Positions 25,326 through 34,626 of a DNA stretch of 64,000 nucleotides are shown here, in pieces; position 1 is the first letter of the stretch, and each line of letters opens with the position of its first letter. The stretch is taken from positions 124,001 through 188,000 of the forward strand of contig CAZFQS010000006.1 in assembly GCA_964521285.1 (NCBI GenBank). Reading direction: 5' to 3'. A program made the position numbers and the translations under genes. Below the pieces are notes generated by a model. That model did no database searches. It saw only the letters and a list, made by a program, of their open reading frames with translations, and was not told the DNA's origin. This DNA comes from G020354785 sp964521285. Its GTDB lineage: Bacteria; Bacteroidota; Bacteroidia; Bacteroidales; UBA10428.

Positions 25326-27609
25326 TACATTAGTTAAAACAAAGTCTTGTATAATAAGTCTATTTCTACTTATATTCGTATATGATTGTGTTGCTCAGGA
25401 TAATTCTGTTGTTAAGGGTAAAATTATAGATGCCGGCACCATGCTGCCGTTAACAGGGGCCACTATTATAGCTGATACCTTGCATGGGACAGTATCAGAT
25501 TCTCAGGGCAATTATGTATTATTGTTAAAACCGGGGAGAACACAAATCAAATTCCAGTATATTGGTTATAAAACAGCCATTAAAACTGTAGATATGGCTG
25601 CAAATGACACCCTTGTTGTTGATGTCACAATGGTTACTGACATTACAATGCTTGATGAAATTGTTGTAACAGCCGGTAAATATGAACAAAAACTCTCTGA
25701 TGTTACTGTATCACTTGATATCCTAAAACCGGCGAGGATCGCAGTCACAAATTCAACTTCAATGGAAATGATTATAAATCAAATGCCCGGCATTGATATA
25801 TTGGACGGACAGGCAAGCATAAGAGGAGGAAGTGGCTATAGTTTTGGAGCCGGAAGCAGGGTCCTGGTATTAATCGATGATCTATCAATACTCTCTGCTG
25901 ATGCAGGTGATGTAAAATGGTCATATTTACCTGTAGAAAATATTTCCCAGGTGGAAATAATAAAAGGGGCTTCTTCTGTTTTATATGGGTCATCGGCCTT
26001 AAATGGCGTCATAAACATCAGAACAGCATACCCTAAGAGTAAGCCCCAGACAAATATAAATATGTACAGTGGTATGTATCTGAATCCGAAGAGAAAGGAA
26101 CTGATATGGTGGGAAAGTCAACCGGTATTTGCCGGGGGCAGTTTTTTTCATTCGGTTAGAAAGGGAAACCTGGGTATTGTTGTCGGAAGTTATTTATTTA
26201 GTAATCAGGGTTACAGGGAAAATGAAGATGATAAGAGGGCAAGATTTAATATGAACCTTGGATACAGGGATAAGAAGATAAGGGGATTATCTTACGGAGT
26301 AAATATGAATACTATGTATCAGGACAAAATTGACTTCCTTCTATGGCAGAATGCTGATTCAGGAGCTTACATGCAGAATTTGGCTGCAATCCCCAGGGTG
26401 CATGCATTTCGCTTAAATATTGATCCATATATTGAATATTCTGCTGAGAAGGGGACTAAGCATAGTATAAAAACAAGGTTTTTATTAATAAATAATGTTT
26501 TCAAGGATGAACCTGATAAAGATAATGAATCCGCGCAATACTTTGGAGAATATAAATTTCAAAGGACTTTTAAGGAAAGTATTGTCTGGAATACTGGATT
26601 GAGTATTACTTATTCGGATATATTAGCCAATTTATATGGTAACCATAATAGTCTGAATACAGCCATATATTCGCAGCTTGATATCAAAGCATTAAAAAAT
26701 CTGAAATTATCAGCCGGCTTAAGGTGGGAAACCTACAAACTGGATTCAATATTTGAAGTATCCACTCCACTGTTCAGGACAGGATTAAACTATCAGCCAG
26801 CCAGGTATACTTTTCTCAGAGCTTCATACGGACAGGGTTACAGGTTTCCCTCCATTGCAGAAAAATATACTGCAACAAGCGTAAGCTCATTGAATATATT
26901 TCCCAACCCTGACCTGAAAACCGAAACAGGATGGAGTGCTGAGGTAGGTATTAAACAGAGCCTGCAGATAAAAAACTGGAAAGGATACCTGGATATTGCA
27001 GCATTTATAACAGAGTATAAGGATATGATTGAATACACATTCGGTGTATATAAACCTGATACAATACAATATGCCACACCTGAACATATTGGTTTTAAAT
27101 CATTAAATATTGGTAATGCCCGTATATCAGGAATAGAAATTATACTGGCAGGAGAAGGAAAACTTTTTGGCATACCTGCAGTTTTCCATGCAGGATATAA
27201 TTATAATTATCCGGTTGATTTGAATTATGACGAAAATGATACTACAAATTCATCAGAAAGCCGTATTTTAAAATACAGATTTCACCATTCGGCAAAAGCA
27301 GATGTTGAGTTCAGTTATAAGAGGTTTTCAGGAGGATTTAATATTATTTACAGGAGCTTTATGATAAATGTTGATCCCATATTTATTGACCCGCTTATTG
27401 GTAATATATTTTTACCGGGTTATCCCGAATACCGTGAAACACATGACAGGGGTTATATATTATGTGACGGCAGAATTTCATTTCAATTGTCAGCAAAATT
27501 TAAAATTGCTTTTATTGTTAAAAATATTTTTAATAAGGAATATATTGGAAGACCCGGGGATATTGGCCCCCCGCGGAACATAACATTAAAATTCTCAATG
27601 GATATGTGA
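25318..27609 (+). CDS. TonB-dependent receptor with carboxypeptidase-regulatory domain
   Basis: The 763-residue outer-membrane receptor has a signal peptide, a carboxypeptidase-regulatory-like domain (VVKGKIIDAGTMLPLTGATI, about 30-115), a TonB-box region (LDEIVVTAGKYEQKLSDV), a plug (PGIDILDGQASIRGGSGYSFGAGSRVLVLIDD) and a beta barrel ending NITLKFSMDM. It is shorter than SusC proteins and has no SusD partner, so it resembles the FepA/BtuB-like class. Its start codon overlaps the CE8 stop (ATGACTAA), which argues that it belongs to the pectin operon as last gene. It may import a small breakdown product or a metal/cofactor needed with pectin growth. The ligand is unknown. Confidence 0.88.
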   Translation: MTNTLVKTKSCIISLFLLIFVYDCVAQDNSVVKGKIIDAGTMLPLTGATIIADTLHGTVSDSQGNYVLLLKPGRTQIKFQYIGYKTAIKTVDMAANDTLVVDVTMVTDITMLDEIVVTAGKYEQKLSDVTVSLDILKPARIAVTNSTSMEMIINQMPGIDILDGQASIRGGSGYSFGAGSRVLVLIDDLSILSADAGDVKWSYLPVENISQVEIIKGASSVLYGSSALNGVINIRTAYPKSKPQTNINMYSGMYLNPKRKELIWWESQPVFAGGSFFHSVRKGNLGIVVGSYLFSNQGYRENEDDKRARFNMNLGYRDKKIRGLSYGVNMNTMYQDKIDFLLWQNADSGAYMQNLAAIPRVHAFRLNIDPYIEYSAEKGTKHSIKTRFLLINNVFKDEPDKDNESAQYFGEYKFQRTFKESIVWNTGLSITYSDILANLYGNHNSLNTAIYSQLDIKALKNLKLSAGLRWETYKLDSIFEVSTPLFRTGLNYQPARYTFLRASYGQGYRFPSIAEKYTATSVSSLNIFPNPDLKTETGWSAEVGIKQSLQIKNWKGYLDIAAFITEYKDMIEYTFGVYKPDTIQYATPEHIGFKSLNIGNARISGIEIILAGEGKLFGIPAVFHAGYNYNYPVDLNYDENDTTNSSESRILKYRFHHSAKADVEFSYKRFSGGFNIIYRSFMINVDPIFIDPLIGNIFLPGYPEYRETHDRGYILCDGRISFQLSAKFKIAFIVKNIFNKEYIGRPGDIGPPRNITLKFSMDM

Positions 27610-27638
27610 TGTCTCCCTTCCCGCTTAATCCTTAATCC

Positions 27639-28385
27639 TTACCTTGATTTAATCAGCCGCCGGCTGAGACTGGTTTCGTTATTCTTTATTGAATAAATAT
27701 ATATCCCGTTTATTAAGTTTTCACCTGTAAATTCAAAGTAATTTTCCCCTCTTTTAGCGATTATTTTTTCATTATAGACTAATTTCCCAAGAATATCAAA
27801 AACATAAAGTTCAACTTCTCCGGTTTTACCTGTAATAAATCCAATTCTGGTTTTGCTGTTAAATGGATTTGGCTCATTAATGATTTGGAATTCTTCTTCA
27901 AAAATATTCTTAATATTACTTGGGGAGTTTATTCTTATAAATACTGATGTATCATTAACCTGAGGTTCCCACATAATTGTATCGACTCCGAATAAAATAT
28001 ATGGCTGGACCTTTATAGCCAGGGAAAACAGACCTGTATCAGTTGGAGTCCCGCTAATCAATGAACAATATGCAGTATCAGGATAAAGATCTTCAGCATT
28101 AACCTCATATTCCAAACCCGGGGGTAAACTGTCAACACTGATAATTTGTATTTTTATTATTGTAACAGTAATGAGCTCAGAACTATAAGTTGATGGAGGC
28201 CATATTGTGACAGTCTGATTATATTCAACACCTACCTCTCCTTCAGGCAAAGTATCAGGACAAATCTCTCCGGGTAATAATTCATCAACACAGCCAATTG
28301 TATCAGGAGTACATTGCCCGCAAATCTCACAGAGATTTATTATGGGCAATAGCATTACGATGCATATGAATACTAAATTTTTCAT
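27639..28385 (-). CDS. Small secreted protein with T9SS sorting domain
   Basis: The 248-residue protein has a signal peptide followed by a Cys-rich segment (about residues 19-42: CEICGQC, IGCVDE, GEICPD). A single beta-sandwich domain (about 50-155) contains LPPGLEYEV...CSLISGTPTDTGLFSL, a pattern seen in putative-Ig domains of surface proteins. The C-terminal 75 residues (NEPNPFNSKTRIGFIT...GIYIYSIKN) are a type A T9SS domain, so it is exported across the outer membrane. It follows the DUF4301 gene by 21 bp on the same strand and is convergent with the TonB receptor. The function is not recognised; adhesion or surface display is possible. Confidence 0.7.
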   Translation of the reverse strand: MKNLVFICIVMLLPIINLCEICGQCTPDTIGCVDELLPGEICPDTLPEGEVGVEYNQTVTIWPPSTYSSELITVTIIKIQIISVDSLPPGLEYEVNAEDLYPDTAYCSLISGTPTDTGLFSLAIKVQPYILFGVDTIMWEPQVNDTSVFIRINSPSNIKNIFEEEFQIINEPNPFNSKTRIGFITGKTGEVELYVFDILGKLVYNEKIIAKRGENYFEFTGENLINGIYIYSIKNNETSLSRRLIKSR

Positions 28386-28406
28386 TTTGGAGGTATTTAT
28401 TTGTAT

Positions 28407-29951
28407 TTATTGATGTTCAGCCCTCAGCAGGTCATTGACCGTTTTAACAGGATTAAAAGTGGAGATGGGTACTTCAATAAATATAGTGTTCCAGTCAGAC
28501 ATAGCGCCGTTCCACAAACCTGGTAATTCTAAAGCTTTTAATGGCCTTCCTCCTTTTGTCTTTTTTGAAATGAATCCTGTATTAGGATCGATGAATTGAT
28601 GCAACTCAAATTTATTTCCTTTATAATCCTTTATTCCACAGACAATATCTACTGGATTAAAATGTGTTGAACTGCTTAATATGGCATTTTGTTCATAGTT
28701 ATGGCCATCTATTTGCGATTTCTCGATAATCTGGAGTGATACGTCACCATTTAAATTTTTTACCCAGAAAGGGCCCCCTCCCGGTTCACCTTCATTTTTT
28801 ACCATGCCGCAAACTCTCAAGGGCCTGTTTAATATTTTGGTGAGATATTTTACTGTGTTTTGCAGGTCTGAGTTAATTTTTTTATTATCACATAATATAC
28901 ACAACTCATTTTTTACAAAACCAATTATTTCGTCTGCCAGTGACTGTTGTATAGATGATGATGAATTGAGTAAATCAAGATAATTAAATATTTTTTCCTG
29001 GTATTCCAGCAAAGCTCCGGCCAATACTTTTTTGTATTTTACTGTGTTGATTTTTCTCTTGTCAGGTACTACATTGTCAATGTTTTTAATTAATATAATA
29101 TCAGCATTTATTTCATTAAGGTTTTCAATTAGGGCTCCATGCCCCCCGGGCCTGAAAATTATAGTTCCGTCTTTAGCCCTGAAAGGTTCATTTTTAACAT
29201 TAACAGATATGGTATCTGTTGAAGGTTTTTGAATTGAATATGAAATATCGTACTTTACATTATACTCTGATTCATATTTATCCTTTATTTTATCTGTTAC
29301 TTGCTGAAAAAGAGATTTATGTTCAGGTGAAACTGTAAAATGGATCTTTACAGTGCCATCAGCATTCTTTGCGATCATGGCTCCTTCAACCATATGCTCC
29401 TCAACGGCAGTGCGGTTATTATTTCCATAAACATGAAATTTCAGCAGACCTTTGGGAAGACTTTCATAATTCAGGCCATCGGCATTGAACAGCGCATCCA
29501 GTATTACACATAGTTTATTCTGCCTTACAAGCTCATCTATGTTTTTATCATTATCCTGCAAGATGTTTTTTAAGTCGCTGTAGAAAGCAAACTTTTTAAT
29601 ATTTTTAAAGAATATACTTACCTGTTTATAGGCACTATTGTTTAATAAATTCGGATCATAGTTGCTGTTTTTATAAGCTGATCTGAATTCAAACAGCGCT
29701 TTGAACATTCTTGATGCAGCACCTGAAGCAGGAACAAATTTTAATTTAACGCGATCCTGTGCAGATTCATATTTATTAATATAATTTTTAATGGATTCCG
29801 GATCTAAAGGCTTAATGCCATTTTGTATTCTGGCAGCTTTAAATAATTTAACATAGGGAAAGCCTTTTTTAAATGTATTTATCTGTTCTGTAACTTTTTC
29901 AACACTAATCCCTTTTTCCTGAAAATGTATGATATCTGTTTTATTAAACAT
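28407..29951 (-). CDS. DUF4301 family protein
   Basis: This 514-residue cytoplasmic protein has no signal peptide. It matches DUF4301, a family typical of Bacteroidota. A motif near residue 75 (FVPASGAASRMFKAL) resembles the nucleotide-binding loop of sugar-phosphate nucleotidyltransferases, and FRPGGHGALIENLN (about 265-280) and PGLWNGAMSDWNTIFIEVP near the end are strongly patterned. I infer a sugar-nucleotide or related nucleotidyl-transfer enzyme, but no function is established to my knowledge. It is the first gene of a two-gene unit with the T9SS protein, which is an odd pairing of cytoplasmic and exported products. Confidence 0.72.
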   Translation of the reverse strand: MFNKTDIIHFQEKGISVEKVTEQINTFKKGFPYVKLFKAARIQNGIKPLDPESIKNYINKYESAQDRVKLKFVPASGAASRMFKALFEFRSAYKNSNYDPNLLNNSAYKQVSIFFKNIKKFAFYSDLKNILQDNDKNIDELVRQNKLCVILDALFNADGLNYESLPKGLLKFHVYGNNNRTAVEEHMVEGAMIAKNADGTVKIHFTVSPEHKSLFQQVTDKIKDKYESEYNVKYDISYSIQKPSTDTISVNVKNEPFRAKDGTIIFRPGGHGALIENLNEINADIILIKNIDNVVPDKRKINTVKYKKVLAGALLEYQEKIFNYLDLLNSSSSIQQSLADEIIGFVKNELCILCDNKKINSDLQNTVKYLTKILNRPLRVCGMVKNEGEPGGGPFWVKNLNGDVSLQIIEKSQIDGHNYEQNAILSSSTHFNPVDIVCGIKDYKGNKFELHQFIDPNTGFISKKTKGGRPLKALELPGLWNGAMSDWNTIFIEVPISTFNPVKTVNDLLRAEHQ

Positions 29952-30100
29952 AGGGTACTTATTTATTATAATGGCTAATTTAGCAAATTAGCAAAATTTA
30001 TGTTTAGTTTTAGCCAGTATCATATTAATTTTAATACTTAAAATTAACTCATATTTTTCACATATTTACAAATTTAACTCTTTAGTACGTATTTTACATA

Positions 30101-30511
30101 CTATCCTAAAACTGTCAACACCATATTTCTTGGTCCCCCTGAATTTCTAAACTCACAAAAGTATATGCCCTGCCAGATTCCCAGGTTCAATCTGCGGTTG
30201 GTTATTGGAATTGTCAATGACTGCCCGAAAACCGAAGATTTCAGGTGAGAGGACATATCATCGGGGCCCTCGAGCGTATGAGTATAAATTGAGTTATTAT
30301 CAGGTATAAGCTTATCTACAAATGACCGGAAGTCCACTCTTACTGAAGGATCGGCATTCTCATTTATAGCCAGTGCTGCAGTAGTATGTTTTACTAAAAT
30401 ATTAAGTAATCCCTTTTCGGGCAGTTCTTCTAAATTATCTTCTATAAGTCTGGTTATCAGGTGAAACCCCCGCCCGAATCCTCTTAATGTAATTTCTTTT
30501 TGAAATATCAT
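30101..30511 (-). CDS. YjbQ/UPF0047 family protein
   Basis: The 136-residue protein is a full-length member of the YjbQ family: LRGFGRGFHLITRLIEDNL at the start, LNILVKHTTAALAINENADPSVRVDF in the middle and RRLNLGIWQGIYFCEFRNSGGPRNMVLTVLG at the end. The conserved His of VKHTTAAL and of the later YTHTLEGPDDMSSH are present. Family members have been reported to show weak thiamine-phosphate synthase activity, though the physiological role is uncertain. A minus-strand -7 element TATTTTTG (30587-30594) lies 76 bp upstream, and the neighbours on both sides are transcribed separately. Confidence 0.88.
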   Translation of the reverse strand: MIFQKEITLRGFGRGFHLITRLIEDNLEELPEKGLLNILVKHTTAALAINENADPSVRVDFRSFVDKLIPDNNSIYTHTLEGPDDMSSHLKSSVFGQSLTIPITNRRLNLGIWQGIYFCEFRNSGGPRNMVLTVLG

Positions 30512-30704
30512 AGTAGCCGGTTTTGATAATTAGATTTCAGTACTAAAATAAAATCTTTATATACTGGGTTTTTAGATATATATATACAAAAATACTTTAA
30601 AATCATTTTTATTTAAGTTATTTAAGTTTATTATTTTAACTATTTTTGGGACATTGGTTTATCTTCTATATTAGAAACCTCATATTTTTCTGAGTTTGAT
30701 ATTG

Positions 30705-31340
30705 ATGAGAAAATATTTTACAATTCTGACCATTCAAATTCTTTTTGCTTTTGTTATTTGCGGTCAGGATAAGGATCTTGTTCAGCTGACCGGCAGAATT
30801 ACAAATGAAGTATCTGAACCGTTGCCGTTTGCCCATGTTTTAATAATGAATAATTTCAGAGGAACTATCACCGATCGTGAAGGTAAATTTTCATTAGTCG
30901 TTGAAGTATATGATACTATTCTTTTTTCAACTGTAGGTTATAAGAGAAAGATATTAACTATTCCCGATACCCTTCCTAAACCTTTTCTGACAACTGACAT
31001 CGTATTAGTGGAAGATACAATTCTCATTGCCGAAGTCAAAATATATCCCTGGAAGTCATATGAAGAATTCAAAAGGGCGCTGCTAAATCTTAAACTTCCC
31101 GATGATGACAATGAAAGGGCGAGGCGAAATATTGCCCTGATAAAAACTCAGATAATATTAGATAACGAACCAAACGCAAGAGAAAATTTTCAATATGTTA
31201 TGGAACAGCAGTACAGGGAGACTTTTAGCCACGGAATGTATCCTTCATACCAGATATTTAATGCATTTGCATGGGCAAAATTTTTTCAGGCACTTAAACG
31301 AGGAGATTTTAAGCGTAATGCCGATCAAAAGGAGAAATAG
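30705..31340 (+). CDS. Secreted protein with carboxypeptidase-regulatory-like domain
   Basis: The start is set at the ATG at 30705, giving 211 residues and a clean signal peptide (MRKYFTILTIQILFAFVICGQ); an in-frame TTG nine bases upstream is less likely. A carboxypeptidase-regulatory-like beta-sandwich follows (VQLTGRITNEVSEPLPFAHVLIM...FSTVGYKRKIL, about 27-105). The remaining 100 residues are alpha-helical and charged (KSYEEFKRALLNLKLPDDDNERARRNIALIKTQ). It stops 71 bp before a TonB receptor gene on the same strand that opens with the same domain type. A -7 element TATTTTTG is at 30641-30648. The role is unknown; an accessory of the receptor is possible. Confidence 0.72.
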   Translation: MRKYFTILTIQILFAFVICGQDKDLVQLTGRITNEVSEPLPFAHVLIMNNFRGTITDREGKFSLVVEVYDTILFSTVGYKRKILTIPDTLPKPFLTTDIVLVEDTILIAEVKIYPWKSYEEFKRALLNLKLPDDDNERARRNIALIKTQIILDNEPNARENFQYVMEQQYRETFSHGMYPSYQIFNAFAWAKFFQALKRGDFKRNADQKEK

Positions 31341-31411
31341 CAAAAAAATCCTCACTAACACAATTTATTACCTCTGTTGAAGTTAATACACTCAATAACA
31401 GGATTATTATA

Positions 31412-33868
31412 ATGAGTTCATCAAAAGGGATCATATTTTTAATCTTCTTTCTGTTCAATATTTACTGTGGTTATTCTCAGGAATATGGGATTCTTAAAGG
31501 CAGAATTACAGATGAAAAAGGTAATCCTGTTTTAGGCGCTGCAATTGTTGATGAAGCTAATAAATATGGGACAATAACCAATGAAAGAGGTTATTATGAG
31601 CTTAATGTACCTGCAAATAAAGATGTAACAGTCACCATTTCTTTTATAGGCTATGAGAAAATAAGTGTGCCGGTTAAAATTATGGCAGGTGATACCTATG
31701 AAGTTAATCGCAGTCTGGTTGCTAAAAGTGAAGAAATAGAAGAAGTATTAATTGAAAGTAAATTTGACAGAGGTAGTACTCTTGAGAGAATAGACATCAA
31801 ATCTATTGAATATCTGCCAACAACTACAGGAGGTATTGAGACTATTTTAACTACGCTCGGCGCATCAATAAGAAGCGAATTTAGTTCACAATATTCGGTC
31901 AGGGGCGGGAATTTTGATGAGAACCTGGTATATGTTAATGATATTGAAATATACAGGCCCTTATTAGTAAAAGCAGGGCAACAGGAAGGGTTAAGTTTTA
32001 TAAACTCGAGTATGGTTTCATCAATTCAGTTTTCTGAAGGGGGGTTTGATGCCCAGTATGGTGATAAAATGTCTTCAGTGCTTGATATAAAATACAGGAG
32101 GCCGGCCAGTTTTGGAGGTGGTTTCTCTGCCAGCCTGTTAGGAGGGTCGTTTCATATTGAAGGCTCTTCAAAAAATAACAGATTTACTCATATATCAGGA
32201 CTAAGGTATAAATCGAATCAGTATCTTCTGCGTAATTTGCAGACAAAGGGAGACTACAAACCTTCATTTCTTGATTTTCAGACTTATCTTACTTATGATA
32301 TAGGTAAATCATTTGAAATTAGTCTGCTTGGCAATATAGCCCAGAACAAATATAATGTAATACCTGAAACGAGGGAGACAGCTTTTGGTACTTACCAGCA
32401 AACTGTTAGTTTTAACATATATTATGATGGCCAGGAACTGGATAATTTTATAACCTATCTGGGAGCAATATCATTTGATTACCATCCAAGCAAAAATCTT
32501 TCCCTTAAGCTTATAGGCTCTGGATTTGCTACTTATGAGGACGTAACTTATGACATACAGGGTCAGTATTTAATAAACCTGCTTGACAATGTTGTCAGTT
32601 CGGAGACATTTGGAGACAGCATATTGAATTTAGGGGTAGGGACCTATTTGCAGCATGCCAGAAATTATCTGGATGCCTATGTTTATTCAATATCACATAA
32701 AGGGACTTATTATACTGACAATAATAATTTAAAATGGGGATTTAAATATCAAATTGAAGAAATATATGACAAAATAACGGAGTGGGATATGATTGATTCT
32801 GTTGGTTATTCCGTCCCCTATTCCGATACGGAGGTGCTGCTTGCAAGAAATACACGATCCGGAAATAATTTATTCTCTGAGAGAATTACTTCATTTGTGC
32901 AAAATACTTTTTATTTCCAGTCAGGGAGTTCGGATTTGTTTTTAAATACAGGGATAAGGGCCCATTACTGGACAATCAACAACCAGCTTGTAATAAGTCC
33001 TCGCGCAATTTTATCAGTAAATCCTAACTGGAGAAGGGATATACAATTTCATTTCGCAGCCGGGTATTATTATCAACCTCCCTTTTATAAGGAATTAAGA
33101 AATCCTGAGGGTGTTTTATACGAGGATATTAAGGCCCAAAAATCCATACATTATGTATTGGGAAGTGACTTTAATTTTACTGCATGGGACAGGCCATTTA
33201 TATTTTCAACAGAGTTATACTATAAATACATGTTTAACCTGGTCCCATATAAAATAGATGATGTCGATATCCAGTACTTACCCCAGTATTTCGCCAGGGG
33301 GTATGCTGCTGGTATTGAATTTAAAATAAATGGTGAGTTTGTGAAAGATGCTCAATCCTGGGCAACATTGTCAATAATGCAGACTAAAGAAGATATATAT
33401 AAGGATTACTACATTAAAGCTGATAAGACCGTTGTTTCTCCTGGTTATTATCCAAGGCCAACCAATCAGTTATTTAGTTTTGGCCTGTTTTTTCAGGATT
33501 ATTTTCCGAATAATCCTGATTACAAGGTTCATTTAAGTTTTTTCTACGGAAGCAGGTTGCCTTACGGATCACCTGAATATAACAAACCTCATGAAGTATA
33601 TGAAATGAAGTCCTATAAAAGAGTAGATTTAGGGATGTCAAAGTCATTGCTAAGAAATAAAATTTTGGATAATGAAGCAGGTTTACTTAAACGTTTTAAA
33701 AGTATATGGCTGAATGTAGAAATTTTTAATCTTCTGGGTATTCAGAATCAGATTTCCTATCAGTGGATCAGAACAATAAAGAACCAGTTTGGAATGCCAA
33801 ATTTATTTGCAGTGCCGAATTATTTAACAGGACGGACATTTAATGTAAAGATTAATGCAAGGTTCTGA
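31412..33868 (+). CDS. TonB-dependent receptor with carboxypeptidase-regulatory domain
   Basis: The 818-residue protein has a signal peptide (IFLIFFLFNIYCGYSQ) and a carboxypeptidase-regulatory-like domain (GILKGRITDEKGNPVLGAAIVDE, about 25-110). The plug contains SQYSVRGGNFDENLVYVNDIEIYRP and SIQFSEGGFDAQYGDKMSSVLDIKY, and the barrel ends RTFNVKINARF. It lies in the outer membrane and should use TonB energy for uptake. No SusD partner is nearby, so it is not a SusC-type transporter. It belongs to a subgroup common in Bacteroidota whose ligand is not known. It is probably co-transcribed with the preceding carboxypeptidase-regulatory-domain gene. Confidence 0.88.
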   Translation: MSSSKGIIFLIFFLFNIYCGYSQEYGILKGRITDEKGNPVLGAAIVDEANKYGTITNERGYYELNVPANKDVTVTISFIGYEKISVPVKIMAGDTYEVNRSLVAKSEEIEEVLIESKFDRGSTLERIDIKSIEYLPTTTGGIETILTTLGASIRSEFSSQYSVRGGNFDENLVYVNDIEIYRPLLVKAGQQEGLSFINSSMVSSIQFSEGGFDAQYGDKMSSVLDIKYRRPASFGGGFSASLLGGSFHIEGSSKNNRFTHISGLRYKSNQYLLRNLQTKGDYKPSFLDFQTYLTYDIGKSFEISLLGNIAQNKYNVIPETRETAFGTYQQTVSFNIYYDGQELDNFITYLGAISFDYHPSKNLSLKLIGSGFATYEDVTYDIQGQYLINLLDNVVSSETFGDSILNLGVGTYLQHARNYLDAYVYSISHKGTYYTDNNNLKWGFKYQIEEIYDKITEWDMIDSVGYSVPYSDTEVLLARNTRSGNNLFSERITSFVQNTFYFQSGSSDLFLNTGIRAHYWTINNQLVISPRAILSVNPNWRRDIQFHFAAGYYYQPPFYKELRNPEGVLYEDIKAQKSIHYVLGSDFNFTAWDRPFIFSTELYYKYMFNLVPYKIDDVDIQYLPQYFARGYAAGIEFKINGEFVKDAQSWATLSIMQTKEDIYKDYYIKADKTVVSPGYYPRPTNQLFSFGLFFQDYFPNNPDYKVHLSFFYGSRLPYGSPEYNKPHEVYEMKSYKRVDLGMSKSLLRNKILDNEAGLLKRFKSIWLNVEIFNLLGIQNQISYQWIRTIKNQFGMPNLFAVPNYLTGRTFNVKINARF

Positions 33869-33871
33869 TTT

Positions 33872-34444
33872 TTAACGATAATAACTCTTTCCCCATATAT
33901 TATTATACACAATCTCGTTTAAGGGTTTCCTCAGACGAGTTGCCTTTTCTCTCTTAATAAGTTCCTGCGGAAAACCTTCATATGATTCTGCAAGATATCC
34001 GACAGCTATCATAGCAACAGGATCATAGTCATCTGGTATTTTAAGGGTATTTCTGGCTTTTTCATTATCATATCCTCCCATCTGATGAACAAATAGTCCC
34101 ATAAATGTAGCCTGAATTATTAAATTGCTGACGGCAAGACCAACATCATGAAATGCATATTTATTCATTTTTTTGTTGTAGCTTGAAATTGTTTCCGCTA
34201 TACTTAATATAAGAACCGGCACTGTTCCGGCCCAAAGTTTATTTCCGGGTGACAGGCAGTCGAATAATCGATTAAAATCATCTTTATCCTTTCTTTTTGC
34301 GAACATAAAACGCCATGGCTGTTGATTATGACTTGAAGGGGCCCATCTGGCAGCTTCAAATAATAACTCAAGTTTTTCATTTTCTACAGGCCTGTCTGAA
34401 AAAAGTACAGGACTGCGCCGTTTAAGTATTAGCTCATTTATCAT
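33872..34444 (-). CDS. Nitroreductase family protein
   Basis: The 190-residue flavoprotein has RRSPVLFSDRPV near the N-terminus, then AARWAPSSHNQQPWRFMFA (FMN-binding signature), GLAVSNLIIQATFMGLFVHQMGGYD in the middle and VAMIAVGYLAE near the end. Such enzymes use NAD(P)H and FMN to reduce nitro groups, quinones or similar compounds, usually as homodimers in the cytoplasm. It is a single gene, convergent with the TonB receptor (3 bp gap) and divergent from the ornithine aminotransferase gene. The natural substrate cannot be deduced. Confidence 0.9.
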   Translation of the reverse strand: MINELILKRRSPVLFSDRPVENEKLELLFEAARWAPSSHNQQPWRFMFAKRKDKDDFNRLFDCLSPGNKLWAGTVPVLILSIAETISSYNKKMNKYAFHDVGLAVSNLIIQATFMGLFVHQMGGYDNEKARNTLKIPDDYDPVAMIAVGYLAESYEGFPQELIKREKATRLRKPLNEIVYNNIWGKSYYR

Positions 34445-34562
34445 GCTGTTACTGACTTATTTTAAAAAATATCAATCTCAACGACAGAATTCTCCTATTG
34501 TCATAAATAAATAATAATAGTTAATTTAAATATAACAATAAAAAAAACTTATAATTATTGCA

Positions 34563-34591
34563 TTGATATGAATAAAAATTCAATACTTTTG
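34563..34591 (+). promoter_or_regulatory. Promoter of the ornithine aminotransferase gene
   Basis: A -33-like TTG (34563-34565) and a perfect -7 element TACTTTTG (34584-34591) are separated by 18 bp, matching the Bacteroidota promoter pattern. The ATG at 34627 is 35 bp downstream. Confidence 0.6.
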
Positions 34592-34626
34592 CAAAAAAAT
34601 ACAATAATAAATTAAATTAATGAACT

